This document shows, piece after piece, positions 9,917 through 20,640 of a stretch of 64,000 bases of DNA. The position numbers and the translations under genes are program-made. Origin of the DNA: Stratiformator vulcanicus. GTDB taxonomy: Bacteria; Planctomycetota; Planctomycetia; Planctomycetales; Planctomycetaceae. The notes beneath the pieces are model-generated. The model made no database searches. It had not been told where the DNA came from and saw only the letters and a program-made list of their open reading frames with translations. The stretch covers positions 4,334,833 through 4,398,832 of the forward strand of contig NZ_CP036268.1 in NCBI RefSeq assembly GCF_007744515.1, in the 5' to 3' direction. The first letter of the stretch is position 1; each line of letters starts with the position of its first letter.

Positions 9917-11131
9917 ATGCATCGTTCGTTATCGTTTCTGACACTCCGTTCGCGTTTCTCGATCATTCCTTCACCAATCGTCGCGTCGGTCGCGCTCGCA
10001 CTCAGTCTTGCCCTCCTCGGCTGCACTGCGGATCGCCCCGCCGAGGAGGCCGGATCATCCGCAGGAGCGACCGAACGTGAAGCAGGCTCGTCCGTCGCCG
10101 CCAACCCGGACCTACCGCCGACGACCTACGAACTACCCGAAGACAATTTCGACTTCGGCGAGATGCGCCTGGGCGAGACGGGAACCCACAAATTTGTCAT
10201 TCGCAATACAGGACCAAATCCGCTGAAACTCGGAGAGCCTGTCACGACATGCAAATGCACCATCGCCGACACGCTCGACGATGCGATTCCTCCGGGGGAG
10301 CAGGCCAACATCACTTTGGAGTGGACGCCGAAGGCGGTGTCGGAGGAGTTCTTCCAGCAAGCGAAAATCCCGGTCTATAACGTCGAAGGTAAGTCGTCGA
10401 TTTTGCTGGCCGTGCATGGTCGCGTCGACGAACTTCTCCACATCGAGCCGCCGGGGATTTGGGCGGCCGGCGAAATCCCCGCGGGGCAGGAACTCGACGT
10501 TTCGGGGCGCGTCTATTCCACGCTGACGGATGGGTTCGAGATTCAATCGATCGAAGCTGAATCGGATAGCGTCTCGGCATCAGTTGAACCGCTCGATGAG
10601 CAAACGCTCACAGAGCTCAATGCGAAGTCCGGTTTTGCCATTCGCATCAAATTAGCGGCCGTAAAAGAAGTGGGCACTTTTCGCGAGCGACTGACGGTCA
10701 AAACAAATCTTGAAGAGGAGGGAGCGCCGGAAATCCAACTCTTGGTCGAAGGGCGACGCAGCGGTCCGATTCGATTCATCGCCGGTCGAGGGGTCGAATG
10801 GGAACCGGAGCCGATGGCGATTGATCTCGGCTCCTTTTCGCAATCCGAAGGCTCATCGGCATCCCTAATCATGTTTGTTGGGGGGATGGAGGAACCGTTT
10901 GAGTTCACAGAGGTCTCGCCGACAGCCGACTATGTCGATCTGGCGATCGAGCCGATCGAAAGCTCTGGTTCGTCGAACCGCCAGAAGTTCCGACTGACGT
11001 TCTCCGTACCGCCCGGCGAAGCGCCGGTCATTGTGCATCGCCTGAAAACGTCGGTTCGCGCACATGTGACGACCAACCATCCGCTCGTAGGGAAGCTCAA
11101 GTTCTACGTCCAGATGCGCGTGACACCTTAG
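9917..11131 (+). CDS. DUF1573 lipoprotein
   Basis: A 404-residue predicted lipoprotein. A hydrophobic leader ends in the lipobox LALLGC (Cys near residue 36). A Ser/Ala/Glu-rich linker leads to a DUF1573 immunoglobulin-like domain: NFDFGEMRLGETGTHKFVIRNTGPNPLKL, then TCKCT with a Cys-x-Cys pair, then IPPGEQANITLEW. A second beta-rich half (IEPPGIWAAGEI onward) may repeat the fold. DUF1573 proteins are abundant in planctomycetes and are thought to bind other surface or periplasmic partners. The start is uncertain: in-frame GTG 9863 (preceded by AGAGG) and ATG 9881 would only lengthen the leader. The tetrahaem cytochrome gene follows about 240 bp later. Confidence 0.85.
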   Translation: MHRSLSFLTLRSRFSIIPSPIVASVALALSLALLGCTADRPAEEAGSSAGATEREAGSSVAANPDLPPTTYELPEDNFDFGEMRLGETGTHKFVIRNTGPNPLKLGEPVTTCKCTIADTLDDAIPPGEQANITLEWTPKAVSEEFFQQAKIPVYNVEGKSSILLAVHGRVDELLHIEPPGIWAAGEIPAGQELDVSGRVYSTLTDGFEIQSIEAESDSVSASVEPLDEQTLTELNAKSGFAIRIKLAAVKEVGTFRERLTVKTNLEEEGAPEIQLLVEGRRSGPIRFIAGRGVEWEPEPMAIDLGSFSQSEGSSASLIMFVGGMEEPFEFTEVSPTADYVDLAIEPIESSGSSNRQKFRLTFSVPPGEAPVIVHRLKTSVRAHVTTNHPLVGKLKFYVQMRVTP

Positions 11132-11374
11132 CCAAAGTCGATTATCGGCTGCCGTGCCAAGTCGGTGACGGTGGAGTCTTGTTTCATGGTGGAACCGATA
11201 GAGTTTTCAGCCGCGGAAAACAGGCTCCCCGGATATCGTTGAATGCCGTAGAATCACGGGTGGAGCAGTCGTCCGGTCGGAACAAACGTCGTTTGCCGAT
11301 CGGCCGGTCCCGCATACAGCTCAGCCACGGATGGAATTCGTCGGCTCGTCTCGAAACTGCATGGATGATTCTTC

Positions 11375-12991
11375 ATGGCTCGCGACAAAATTCTGATCCT
11401 ATTCGCCCTGCTGGGCTGCGTGTTGATGGTCGCGGCGGTGGTCTATCGCGGTATCGCTTCAACCCGCCCGATGCAGCCCGGCGTCGACGGTGGAAGTGAT
11501 CCCGGTCAAGGCGGAATCGCCGTACCGGAAGCGGGTCCGCCGTTTGCCGACTGGGAACAGCCCGACGCGGTTCTGCTAATCTCGAGTGAGCAGTTCGGTT
11601 ACCTCGAGCCGTGCGGTTGTTCGGCCAGTCAGGCCGGGGGCATGGCCCGGCGGGCCGGTCTATTTCGCATGATCAAAGAGAAAGGCTGGCCGCTTGCCGC
11701 GATCGATTTGGGTGGCACCGTCAAGCGGCACCGTCGACAGTCGCAATTCAAATTCAGCAGCAATCTCGAGGCGCTGAAGCTCCTCGATTACGCCGCGCTG
11801 GGCGTTGGTCCCGAAGAGTTGAAACTGCGCCCCGACTATTTGCTCTCCCAGAATGTCATCGACCCCGAGACCGGCCAGGCTGCCCTGCCCTTTCTCGGAG
11901 CGAACCAGATGTTCTTTGACATCCCTGATCTCGATGGCGGGCCGATCAAGACGAAAGTGTTCGAGGCCGGTCCCGTTCGCTTCGGCGTGGCGCAAATTCT
12001 CGGCGATTCGATTCGGGACTCGATCGTGCCGGGAGGATCGACCGCCGACTTTTCGACCACCGCCCCGACCGACGTGCTACCAGATGTCATCGAATCGCTG
12101 GAGGCGGCCGAAGTCGATGTGATGGTCCTCCTCTCATACGCGACCCCTTCCGAGTCGACCGAACTCGCCGCGGCGTATCCTCAATTCGATATCGTGGTGA
12201 CCGCTCGTGGGCCGGAAGACCCGCCGGAAAAAGCAGAACAGATCGGCGACACGCTGCTGCTCCGTGTCGGCCAGAAAGGCAAGCACATCGGCGCCGTCGG
12301 CGTAACGAAAGCCGAGGAATCGGGCATCGACCTGAAATTTGAACTCGTCGAACTCGATGCCGCTCGGTTTGACCACGTCACCGCCATGGACGAGGTCATG
12401 GCCTCCTACCAAACGCTGTTGGAAGACTACGAGTCGGAAGTCTTCGCCGACATTCCCGAAGGCGATGCCCCGCCCGGCGGGACCTACGTGGGAGCCGACC
12501 GCTGTGGGAAATGCCACACCAAAGCCTTTGCAAAGTGGAGCAAGTCTCGCCACGCGAAAGCGTATCATTCCCTCATCGAAGGGCGGGAAAACTTTGAAGG
12601 CGACTGGGTGCCACGGAACCACGACCCGGAATGTCTCTCCTGCCACGTGACCGGTTGGGACGCCCAGGATGTGTTCCCGTTCAAGTCTGGCTTTCTCCCG
12701 GAAGCGATCGCGTCGCAAAAGGGAGACCCCGACCGATACCATTTGCTGAAGGGCCAACAATGCGAAAACTGCCACGGCCCCGGCAGTCATCACTCAGAGG
12801 TCATGCAAACCTGGCTCGACGACAAGAATGCGGTCCCGCAGCCGGAGTTCCGGGCTGCCGCGAAAGAAATGAAAATCGAACTTACGGAGGCCCGTGACAA
12901 TCTCTGCATCAAATGTCACGATCACGAAAATAGTCCGAAGTTCAATTTCGCCGAATACTGGTCTAAGGTGAAACACTCCGGGCTCGATTAA
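11375..12991 (+). CDS. Tetrahaem cytochrome c fused to a 5'-nucleotidase-like domain
   Basis: A 538-residue exported protein anchored by an N-terminal hydrophobic segment (ILILFALLGCVLMVAAVVY). Residues 60-340 resemble the N-terminal metallophosphoesterase fold of UshA-type 5'-nucleotidases: VLLISSEQFGYLEPCGCSASQAGGMARRAG, a GVGPEEL block, and VMVLLSYA with IVVTARGPE. The usual metal-binding His/Asp set is not obvious. Residues 370-538 resemble a cytochrome c554-type domain with four CxxCH haem sites: CGKCH, CLSCH, CENCH and CIKCH, plus extra His residues suited to axial ligation. It is probably a periplasmic electron carrier or a reductase subunit; the partner is unknown. The start at ATG 11375 opens directly on the membrane segment. 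Confidence 0.9.
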   Translation: MARDKILILFALLGCVLMVAAVVYRGIASTRPMQPGVDGGSDPGQGGIAVPEAGPPFADWEQPDAVLLISSEQFGYLEPCGCSASQAGGMARRAGLFRMIKEKGWPLAAIDLGGTVKRHRRQSQFKFSSNLEALKLLDYAALGVGPEELKLRPDYLLSQNVIDPETGQAALPFLGANQMFFDIPDLDGGPIKTKVFEAGPVRFGVAQILGDSIRDSIVPGGSTADFSTTAPTDVLPDVIESLEAAEVDVMVLLSYATPSESTELAAAYPQFDIVVTARGPEDPPEKAEQIGDTLLLRVGQKGKHIGAVGVTKAEESGIDLKFELVELDAARFDHVTAMDEVMASYQTLLEDYESEVFADIPEGDAPPGGTYVGADRCGKCHTKAFAKWSKSRHAKAYHSLIEGRENFEGDWVPRNHDPECLSCHVTGWDAQDVFPFKSGFLPEAIASQKGDPDRYHLLKGQQCENCHGPGSHHSEVMQTWLDDKNAVPQPEFRAAAKEMKIELTEARDNLCIKCHDHENSPKFNFAEYWSKVKHSGLD

Positions 12992-13043
12992 ACCAGACCC
13001 CAGCCGCAGGCGTGAGCCGCGGCAAAAAGAGTTTCAACTTCCC

Positions 13044-13352
13044 ATGGCTTCGGCTCCCACCGATATTCGCGCCGTCACCGATCGAGCGACTTTCGAAATC
13101 GATTGGCCCGATCGTAAGACTTCAAAATTGCCGTTTCGCTTCTTGAGGGGCCGGTGCCCCTGCGCGAGTTGCGTCAACGAATTTACTGGCGAGCGGGTCG
13201 TCGGGCCGAAGAATGTGGCCGAGGACATCGCGCCGTATGGTCTTGATCTCGCGGGCAACTACGCCCTGAAGATTCGCTGGAACGACGGGCACGACACCGG
13301 GCTGTTCACGTGGACCTACCTCCGCGAATTGTCTGACGAATCCGCAGATTGA
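13044..13352 (+). CDS. DUF971 domain protein
   Basis: A 102-residue cytoplasmic protein of the DUF971 family, also found as the N-terminal domain of gamma-butyrobetaine hydroxylase and linked to Fe-S protein biogenesis. The family features are FEIDWPDRKTSKLPFRFLRGRCPCASCVNEFTG with its CPCASC cysteine motif, then IAPYGLDLAGNYALKIRWNDGHDTGLFTWTYLREL. Length is typical. It ends 19 bp before the CYTH gene, so the two are probably co-transcribed. Confidence 0.92.
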   Translation: MASAPTDIRAVTDRATFEIDWPDRKTSKLPFRFLRGRCPCASCVNEFTGERVVGPKNVAEDIAPYGLDLAGNYALKIRWNDGHDTGLFTWTYLRELSDESAD

Positions 13353-13371
13353 CGCTCCGGAGGACGGGACG

Positions 13372-13920
13372 ATGGCGTATGAGGTCGAATCCAAGTTTCC
13401 CGTCGATTCGCACGACACCATTAAGGCCGAATTAGCCGACCTCGGTGCGACGGCCGGCGTGTCGATACGGCAGGCCGATCAATATCTCCGACATCCTTGC
13501 CGCGACTTCGCCTCGACCGACGAGGCCCTGCGGATCCGGCGGGTCAACGACTCCGCAGTCCTAACCTACAAAGGGCCGCGACTGGCTGGCGCAACTAAAG
13601 CGCGGTTTGAGGCCGAATACTCTCTCGATGCCGATGGTCGATCGGGCGACGGTTTCGCCGAAATCTTCACTCGCCTCGGCTTTGAACCGGTGCTGATCGT
13701 GCGAAAAGAACGGCAGCCGTTCACGCTCGAATTCGAAGGCCACCATTTCGAAATTGCTCTCGACCGTGTCGAGAGTCTCGGCTGCTACGTCGAGTTGGAA
13801 CTGACCGCTGAAGACGACTCGCTCGAAGCCGCGCGATCCGCCGTCACCGCCCTCGCTGCCCGCCTCCACCTCGGCACGCCCGAGCCACGCAGCTATCTCG
13901 AAATGCTCCTCACCAAGTAA
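13372..13920 (+). CDS. CYTH-domain protein (class IV adenylate cyclase/triphosphatase type)
   Basis: A 182-residue cytoplasmic CYTH enzyme. The ExExK signature is EVESKF at residues 4-9. Basic and acidic positions of the tunnel are seen in EALRIRRVNDSAVLTYKGPR, then KARFEAEY, RKERQPFTLEFEG, IALDRVESLGCYVELEL and RSYLEMLL. The overall form is closest to the CyaB/class IV cyclase branch; a thiamine-triphosphatase or tripolyphosphatase role cannot be excluded. A strong GGAGG lies 8 bases before the ATG at 13372, fixing the start. It follows DUF971 directly. Confidence 0.88.
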   Translation: MAYEVESKFPVDSHDTIKAELADLGATAGVSIRQADQYLRHPCRDFASTDEALRIRRVNDSAVLTYKGPRLAGATKARFEAEYSLDADGRSGDGFAEIFTRLGFEPVLIVRKERQPFTLEFEGHHFEIALDRVESLGCYVELELTAEDDSLEAARSAVTALAARLHLGTPEPRSYLEMLLTK

Positions 13921-14265
13921 CCCTCATTTTACCCAAATCGACCCCAAGCCCACGGGCACCGCCCCATGGGTCCATAGGCGGCTCTCCCGCCTCTCCCAGA
14001 AAACGTGACAAACTTCCACCTTTCCCGTTGACCCGAACAGGTGGCCACTATTATATTATTCGCGTGTCCACTATCGGCAATGTCGCCCGTTGGACAAACC
14101 GGTTCGGGAGTAACATCATGGTCACGCCGGAGGAACTGCGGTTCGACTTTCGCGGCTGGGCTCAAGAGCATCTCGGACCACCCACGAAGTCTCGGACGCC
14201 CCGTAAACGGGCGGTCGTCTCAGGTCGAGGTACGCATCATGGTCGCAGTGAGTGGGAACGGAGTC
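13921..14265 (+). other. Intergenic region carrying the recA promoter
   Basis: About 345 bp with no gene. The frame of recA is open back to 14041, but the extra residues are unlike any RecA N-terminus. It holds the recA promoter and a flanking direct repeat (see separate entries), leaving a leader of about 175-200 nt. Confidence 0.7.
14028..14074 (+). promoter_or_regulatory. recA promoter with flanking direct repeats
   Basis: TTGACC at 14028-14033 and TATATT at 14052-14057 are spaced by 18 bp, a good sigma70-type pair in an otherwise GC-rich region. The 11-mer GTGGCCACTAT (14041-14051) recurs as GTGTCCACTAT at 14064-14074, so the two copies bracket the -10 element at a 23-bp period. This placement suits a repressor site, possibly LexA, which is encoded in this window, but no known SOS box consensus is matched. 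Confidence 0.65.
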
Positions 14266-15351
<1,086 letters not shown>

Positions 15352-15474
15352 GCGGTCGGCCTCAAAAGGTCGCAATGTGCTGCGCTTCGAGTGACATGTG
15401 AACCCGACGCAACCGAATCGGCTCTTACGGTGGAGCGATTCTCCGCAACCGGTCACAATGCTCGCGTCGTCCAC

Positions 15475-15515
15475 GCTGCCGCAGGCACATTGGGGCCTTT
15501 GGCCCCCGCAACCAG
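15475..15515. repeat. Short repeat with GGGGCC-TTT-GGCCCC hairpin (copy 1 of 3)
   Basis: Begins GCTGCCGCAGGCACA, followed by a 6-bp stem at 15492-15497/15501-15506 around a TTT loop. Two more copies at 21186 and 21484 share the leading word but have different, still paired, stems. It sits 12 bp upstream of the alaS start. Confidence 0.75.
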
Positions 15516-15526
15516 TTGATTGATCT

Positions 15527-18157
15527 ATGAAGACCGACGAACTCCGCGAGAAGTACCTCAGCTTTTTTGAGCAGAAGGGCTGCACCCGCCGACCGAGCGA
15601 TGTCCTCGTCCCCAAAGACGACCCGACCGTGCTATTTACCCCCGCGGGGATGAACCAGTTCAAAAACGAGTTCCTCGGCCTCGGCCGCCCCGACTTCAAA
15701 AGCGCGACCACGTCGCAAAAGTGTTTGAGGACGGGGGATATTGAGAACGTTGGCGTCACGCCTTTTCATCACACATTTTTCGAGATGTTGGGAAACTTCT
15801 CGTTCGGCGATTACTTTAAGACTGAAGCCATTCACTGGGCCTGGGAGTTCCTCACCGACAAGAAATGGCTCGGCCTCCCGCCGGAAACCCTTACCGCCAC
15901 CGTCTATCTGGACGACGAAGAGGCCTACAGCATCTGGGCGAACGACGTCGGCCTGCCCGCCAAACGCATCCGTCGGCACGATGAGTACGAAAACTTCTGG
16001 CCTGCCGGTGCCCCCACCAACGGACCCGACGGCGTCTGCGGCCCCTGCAGCGAAATCTACTACTCGTCCGACGGCGGCAAGAGCGAAGTCGAGATCTGGA
16101 ACCTCGTCTTCACGCAGTTCAACCGGACCGGCAGCCCTCCCGACAACCTCAAGCCCCTCCCCAAGAAAAATATCGACACCGGGATGGGCCTCGAGCGGAC
16201 CGCCTCCGTCCTGCAGGGCGTCGTCAGCAACTTCGAGATCGACACCCTCCGCCCCCTTTGCGTCGCCGCCGGGGAGACCGTCGGCAAAGAGTACTCCTTC
16301 GACGCCCCCGACGGCCGGGCCATCCGCCGCATCGCCGACCACGCCCGCGCCATCACGATGTGCATCCACGAAGGCACCGCCCCGGGCAACAAAGAGGAGA
16401 ACTACGTCGTCCGGCAGCTCCTGCGCCGCGCCGTCCTCGAAGGCTTCCTGCTCGGCCGCCGCGACCCGTTCGTCTTCTCGCTCGTCGACTCCGTCGTCGA
16501 CGTGATGAAGGTCCCCTACCCCGAAGTCGCCAAGACCGTCCAGAGCGTCAAAGACACCATCAAGTCGGAAGAGGCCCGCTTCCTCGACACGATCGAACGC
16601 GGCCTCGACAAGTTCAACCGCTGCGTCGACGACGCCCGCAAGTCCGGAGCGTCCCTCCTCCCCGGCGACGAAATCTGGGACCTGCACTCCACCTACGGCT
16701 TCCTCGTCGAACTGACCGAAGCCCTCGCCGCTGAGCACAACCTCGCCGTCGACCGTGCCCGCTTTAATGAACTCGAAGGCGAGCACGAAGAGACCAGTAA
16801 GGGCGGCAAGACTTACGGCGTCATGGCTGCCGGTCCGCTCCACGCCCTCCACGAAACCCACGGCGGCTCCGAATTTCTCGGCTACGACTCCACCGCATCC
16901 GAAAGTGAGATCATCGGCCTCATCGCCGAAGGCCGGCTCGTGGAGCATGTTGATGAAGTCGGCCACGCCGAGCCCATCGGCGTCGTGCTCGATCGCTCCC
17001 CCTTCTACGCCGAAGCCGGTGGTCAGGTCGGCGACGTCGGCACCCTCACCGGCGACGGCTTCGAATTCCGCGTCACCGACACGCAAAAGGAACGCGACCT
17101 CATCGTGCACCTGGGCCATCTGCAGCAGGGCGAACTCAAAGTCGGAGCAAAGATCAACGCCGAAGTCGATGCCGGTCGCCGTAGCGGCATCCGCCGGGCC
17201 CACAGCGCCACGCACATCCTGCATCACGCCTTGCATGAGGTGATCGGCAAAGACGCCACGCAGCGCGGTTCCAAGGTCGAAGCCGACCACCTTCGCTTCG
17301 ACTTCAACCACCGCCAGGCCCTCACGCCCGACGAACTCAGTCGCGTCGAGGACATTATGAACGAGCTCGTCGCCTCCGGGGCCGACGTCACCACGAACGT
17401 GCTGCCGATCGAAGAGGCCAAAAAGCTGGGGGCGATGGCCCTGTTCGGCGAGAAGTACCCCGACTTCGTTCGCGTCGTCTCGATGGGAGACTTCAGCCTC
17501 GAATTCTGCGGCGGCACGCACCTGACCAACACCGGGCAGGTCGGCTTCTGCAAGATCGTCTCCGAAGACGCCGTCGGCACCGGCATCCGCCGCATCTCCG
17601 CCGTCACCGGCCAGGCCGCCTTAAATCGCATGCGGGAAGCCGAGCAACTCTTAAAAGAAGCTCAGGCCGCCCTGAAAGCCCCCCGGCCCGAAGACCTGCC
17701 GCAGCGTATTAATGTCTTACAGGAAGAATTAAAGACCCTCCGCAAACAGCTTGCGCAGCAAAGTCAGCAGAACGTCGCCGGCGAGATCGACGAACTGCTC
17801 GCCAAGGCCGAAGAGGTGGACGGCGTCAAACTCATCGCCCACCAACCCACCACCGGTGATCGCGACATCCTTAAGAAATACGCCGACCTGCTCCGCAATC
17901 AAAAGGAGCCGGTCGCCTTAATTTTAGGGATGGAAGTCGACGGCAAAGCCGCCCTGCTCGCCGCCGTCAGCAAGGAACTCGTTAAGCGTGGTGTGAAGGC
18001 CGGCGACTGCGTGAAAGCCGCGGCCAAAGAAGTCTCCGGCGGCGGCGGAGGCCGCCCCGACCTCGCCGAAGCCGGCGGCAAAGACCCGTCCAAACTGCCC
18101 CAAGCCTTAGAAGCTGGGTTGGCCTACTACAAGTCAGCTCTGTCGAGCGGAAGTTGA
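15527..18157 (+). CDS. alaS: Alanyl-tRNA synthetase
   Basis: An 876-residue class II synthetase that charges tRNA-Ala and edits mischarged Ser and Gly. The catalytic domain starts at once ([67 protein letters not shown]). Motif 3 is [13 protein letters not shown]. The editing domain has [11 protein letters not shown] near residue 560 and [14 protein letters not shown] near 660, which together supply the zinc ligands. A C-terminal coiled segment and the C-Ala domain end in [17 protein letters not shown]. Length is standard. A very long open frame on the opposite strand (15632-17521) is a composition artefact. Confidence 0.98.
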   Translation: MKTDELREKYLSFFEQKGCTRRPSDVLVPKDDPTVLFTPAGMNQFKNEFLGLGRPDFKSATTSQKCLRTGDIENVGVTPFHHTFFEMLGNFSFGDYFKTEAIHWAWEFLTDKKWLGLPPETLTATVYLDDEEAYSIWANDVGLPAKRIRRHDEYENFWPAGAPTNGPDGVCGPCSEIYYSSDGGKSEVEIWNLVFTQFNRTGSPPDNLKPLPKKNIDTGMGLERTASVLQGVVSNFEIDTLRPLCVAAGETVGKEYSFDAPDGRAIRRIADHARAITMCIHEGTAPGNKEENYVVRQLLRRAVLEGFLLGRRDPFVFSLVDSVVDVMKVPYPEVAKTVQSVKDTIKSEEARFLDTIERGLDKFNRCVDDARKSGASLLPGDEIWDLHSTYGFLVELTEALAAEHNLAVDRARFNELEGEHEETSKGGKTYGVMAAGPLHALHETHGGSEFLGYDSTASESEIIGLIAEGRLVEHVDEVGHAEPIGVVLDRSPFYAEAGGQVGDVGTLTGDGFEFRVTDTQKERDLIVHLGHLQQGELKVGAKINAEVDAGRRSGIRRAHSATHILHHALHEVIGKDATQRGSKVEADHLRFDFNHRQALTPDELSRVEDIMNELVASGADVTTNVLPIEEAKKLGAMALFGEKYPDFVRVVSMGDFSLEFCGGTHLTNTGQVGFCKIVSEDAVGTGIRRISAVTGQAALNRMREAEQLLKEAQAALKAPRPEDLPQRINVLQEELKTLRKQLAQQSQQNVAGEIDELLAKAEEVDGVKLIAHQPTTGDRDILKKYADLLRNQKEPVALILGMEVDGKAALLAAVSKELVKRGVKAGDCVKAAAKEVSGGGGGRPDLAEAGGKDPSKLPQALEAGLAYYKSALSSGS

Positions 18158-18522
18158 GGGTTGAAGGAGTAGGGACGAGAGAGTAGGGACGAAAGTTTAG
18201 CCGCGCACGGCAGTAAGCGGATCAGGGAGCGGCATCGATCCGCCAGCCCCATTTCCGTCGCACGTGGATGTCGCCATCAAGCGTGCGCCGCCACGGCTCC
18301 GGTCCGCTCCTGACCAGTCGCGGCTGCATTGGGTCGCGTTTCGACGAATCTCGTCCACGAATCACAGCCGCCCGACTTCGATGCGAAAGTGATCAATATG
18401 GGGGTGTAGAGTCCACACAATGAACCCAACTGGATGAGAGAAGATGGCCGAGGAACGAGCAGTCGGTCAGCCGAGAGTGTCAACCCGCGGGTCCGAACGA
18501 TTGCCCGCTACGTACCAAAGCC
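18158..18522. other. Intergenic region with a diverged palindrome
   Basis: About 365 bp between convergent alaS and the TerD-like gene. It holds a repeat at 18196-18243 and no credible gene. Confidence 0.65.
18196..18243. repeat. Diverged AGCCGCG-family palindrome
   Basis: Reads TTTAGCCGCGCACGG, then GTAAGCGGATCA and ATCGATCCGCC, in the same order as the perfect palindrome at 3494-3565. Pairing of the two halves is now partial. It starts with the same TTTAGCCGCG as the copies at 6187 and 56212. Confidence 0.7.
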
Positions 18523-20640
18523 TCAAGCAAGAAATTCACTTAGTATGCGGTCCGAGTCGAAGGCTGTCAGGTCGCCTTCATGCAAGCCGAAGACCGTTTC
18601 GGCGGATTGCATGTTTTGCACCACTTCTCCGCGAGCCTCTGCATGCATTTCGAGAAGATCGTATAACGTCGGCTTCTTTAAATCGACTATTGCTTGGCCG
18701 ATCTGGCTAAGTCCTACAGAGTTGCGAGCAGCATTGTTTATCTGCGCTGCACTCTTAAGACCAAGGTCTGCCCAATGCACTCGCCGTTCTTCGGCATCAA
18801 CGATTACCGGTACGCAAGCACGTGTCGAAGCGGTGATATCAATCTTATCAACGACGGTCTTCGGTTCAAAAATCTCGCCGGAGTTTGGCCGCTTTCGTAT
18901 CATCCATCCTCCGAAGCACTCTGGCAACGCAGCGAATGGCTGGCCGGTGTAAGACAGAACGCTCATTACGACGTATCGGGCACCCATTGATCGGACCGAT
19001 TCCAGACTGATGTCTATAAACTCGCATGCTCCTTTTGGAGCCGATGTGACGTCGCCGCTGTGGTAGCACTCTCCACTTCGCAGATTGTAGTAGGCGATCT
19101 CGCCGCTCGTCTGCCAGTTATCGCTGAAGAGGGATGCCGATAGGTCTAAGTCTACACGACTGCTGCTAGTGCCTGCGGCGTTGTAAATATTCTTCCACCA
19201 ACAAAAGAAGCGCAGAGTATCGCCGCTTGGTAGTTGGAAGCTGGAACCGCGTGTGATCGCGCGAAGCGACCGGCTGGCGGAGCGCTGCGAATGGGGTACG
19301 AACACTTCCGTCAGTCGTTCATCAATCCAGACTTTGCCGAGTCGGGGAAGCCGTGCGAATCTTTGCATTAACTGGCTGCGTAGACCGCGCGCAGCAGCGA
19401 GCGTTAGCGATGGGGCAAGCGGTGGCAGCTTGTCGGTACTAAACTGAACTTTGGCTGCATTTCCCTTTGGAAAAAATGCTCGACTGGAGAGTGAGTCGCG
19501 TTGCCGAAAATGAGCCCAAGCTTGCAGGAGCACAGGAGTCGAGACTTGGCCGGCGACAGAGAAGAACGTCGTCAAAACCATTTCAGGTTCGTCGACGGAA
19601 CGAAGGATATGGTCCAATCGTCGAGCAAACTCTCCAGGGCGTTGAGTCAGGAGCGAGGTTATCGAATGCGGGTCGCCTCGCGAAATCGATTCTTCGACCT
19701 TTGCATTGAATGTCTTGAAGGGAATGTCGTTTCGAATCACATCGAATGCGGCAAGTGCGTTCGGGAAGCGTTTCTTATAGTCGCCCGGATGGAGAAACTC
19801 ACCGAGCCGGATCCACCTCGACTTCCACCGGAGCATGTCCTCCGTACGACGATCCCCGGAGTTCTCAAGACACTTTAGGAGGAACTTTCTTTCGGGCTTT
19901 GAGAAACTACGAAACTTCGTTGGTTCGCCGAGTGACACGTCACCGCCTGACATCGCGACCGCAATGCGGAGAACGTCAGTCGCCGTCTTGACATATTCAA
20001 TAAGACAGTTTCGGTCTTCGAGTAGCGACACCAAGAAAGCCAAATTCTCCTTTTGCGGGATGCGTTCAGGCAGTAATTCCTGAACGGACTCATTCGCCGC
20101 AAACCACTTCAATGTCCGTTTGTCGAACTCCGACAGCGAACCGTTTGCAGAGACGAGCCGAGTAAAGATTGATCGAAATTCGATCTCACTTCCGAGATCG
20201 ATCCACCTCAGTTGATGAAACTCATCAAGTGGTGGCCGCGATTCTTTCTCGTAGTTAGGCAGGACGACAAGACTGGGGTCATTCAGGTGATCTGAAAGCG
20301 CAAACCCGAAATAGTGGGTCATCGCATTGAAATACAGTTCCGCTTCCGATGCCTCCATTACCTGTCGCGGAAAGTTCGGATACATCGGCTCGAAAGGGCG
20401 GTTCGCGCCGACCAAACGTCGGAGCAAGGGCGAGACGCCCTCGTACCAATCTACAACCTGCTCGTCGCTAAGTGTGCTCAGTCGCGCGAGTAACGTCGAA
20501 CTCAGTCCGAATCCCAAAGACTGTAAGTTCTTCGCGACTGTAGAGACAACGGCAATTCGCGCCCGATAGTCGCCTTCACCAACGAGAACCTTGCCGCACT
20601 TGGCCAGAAAAATCTCAGATTTCGTGAGCGATTCGACCAT
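18523..20640 (-). CDS. Large protein with C-terminal TerD-like domain (MXAN_6230/SCO0854-like)
   Basis: A 705-residue protein, probably cytoplasmic, with no signal peptide or membrane segment. The first 450 residues are helical and unrecognised. Residues about 475-630 match the pattern of a TerD-type beta-sandwich found at the end of MXAN_6230/SCO0854-type proteins: GDTLRFFCWWKN, RVDLDLSASLF, GEIAYYNLRSGECYHSGDVTSAPKGACEFIDISL, ARYVVMSVLSYTGQPF, ECFGGWMIR and VPVIVDAEERRVHWADLGL. TerD proteins bind calcium and are tied to tellurite/stress and phage-resistance operons. No other ter gene is nearby. The N-terminal RING-like zinc motif reported for that family is not evident. Codon use looks less GC-rich than in neighbouring genes, suggesting acquisition. 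Family placement is from memory of the pattern. Confidence 0.75.
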   Translation of the reverse strand: MVESLTKSEIFLAKCGKVLVGEGDYRARIAVVSTVAKNLQSLGFGLSSTLLARLSTLSDEQVVDWYEGVSPLLRRLVGANRPFEPMYPNFPRQVMEASEAELYFNAMTHYFGFALSDHLNDPSLVVLPNYEKESRPPLDEFHQLRWIDLGSEIEFRSIFTRLVSANGSLSEFDKRTLKWFAANESVQELLPERIPQKENLAFLVSLLEDRNCLIEYVKTATDVLRIAVAMSGGDVSLGEPTKFRSFSKPERKFLLKCLENSGDRRTEDMLRWKSRWIRLGEFLHPGDYKKRFPNALAAFDVIRNDIPFKTFNAKVEESISRGDPHSITSLLTQRPGEFARRLDHILRSVDEPEMVLTTFFSVAGQVSTPVLLQAWAHFRQRDSLSSRAFFPKGNAAKVQFSTDKLPPLAPSLTLAAARGLRSQLMQRFARLPRLGKVWIDERLTEVFVPHSQRSASRSLRAITRGSSFQLPSGDTLRFFCWWKNIYNAAGTSSSRVDLDLSASLFSDNWQTSGEIAYYNLRSGECYHSGDVTSAPKGACEFIDISLESVRSMGARYVVMSVLSYTGQPFAALPECFGGWMIRKRPNSGEIFEPKTVVDKIDITASTRACVPVIVDAEERRVHWADLGLKSAAQINNAARNSVGLSQIGQAIVDLKKPTLYDLLEMHAEARGEVVQNMQSAETVFGLHEGDLTAFDSDRILSEFLA

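Noticed and set aside
15632-17521. 629-codon open frame on the strand opposite alaS
   Set aside because: It lies wholly within alaS, which is complete and highly conserved. The frame's Val/Asp/Gly-rich translation is what antisense reading of GC-rich codons produces.
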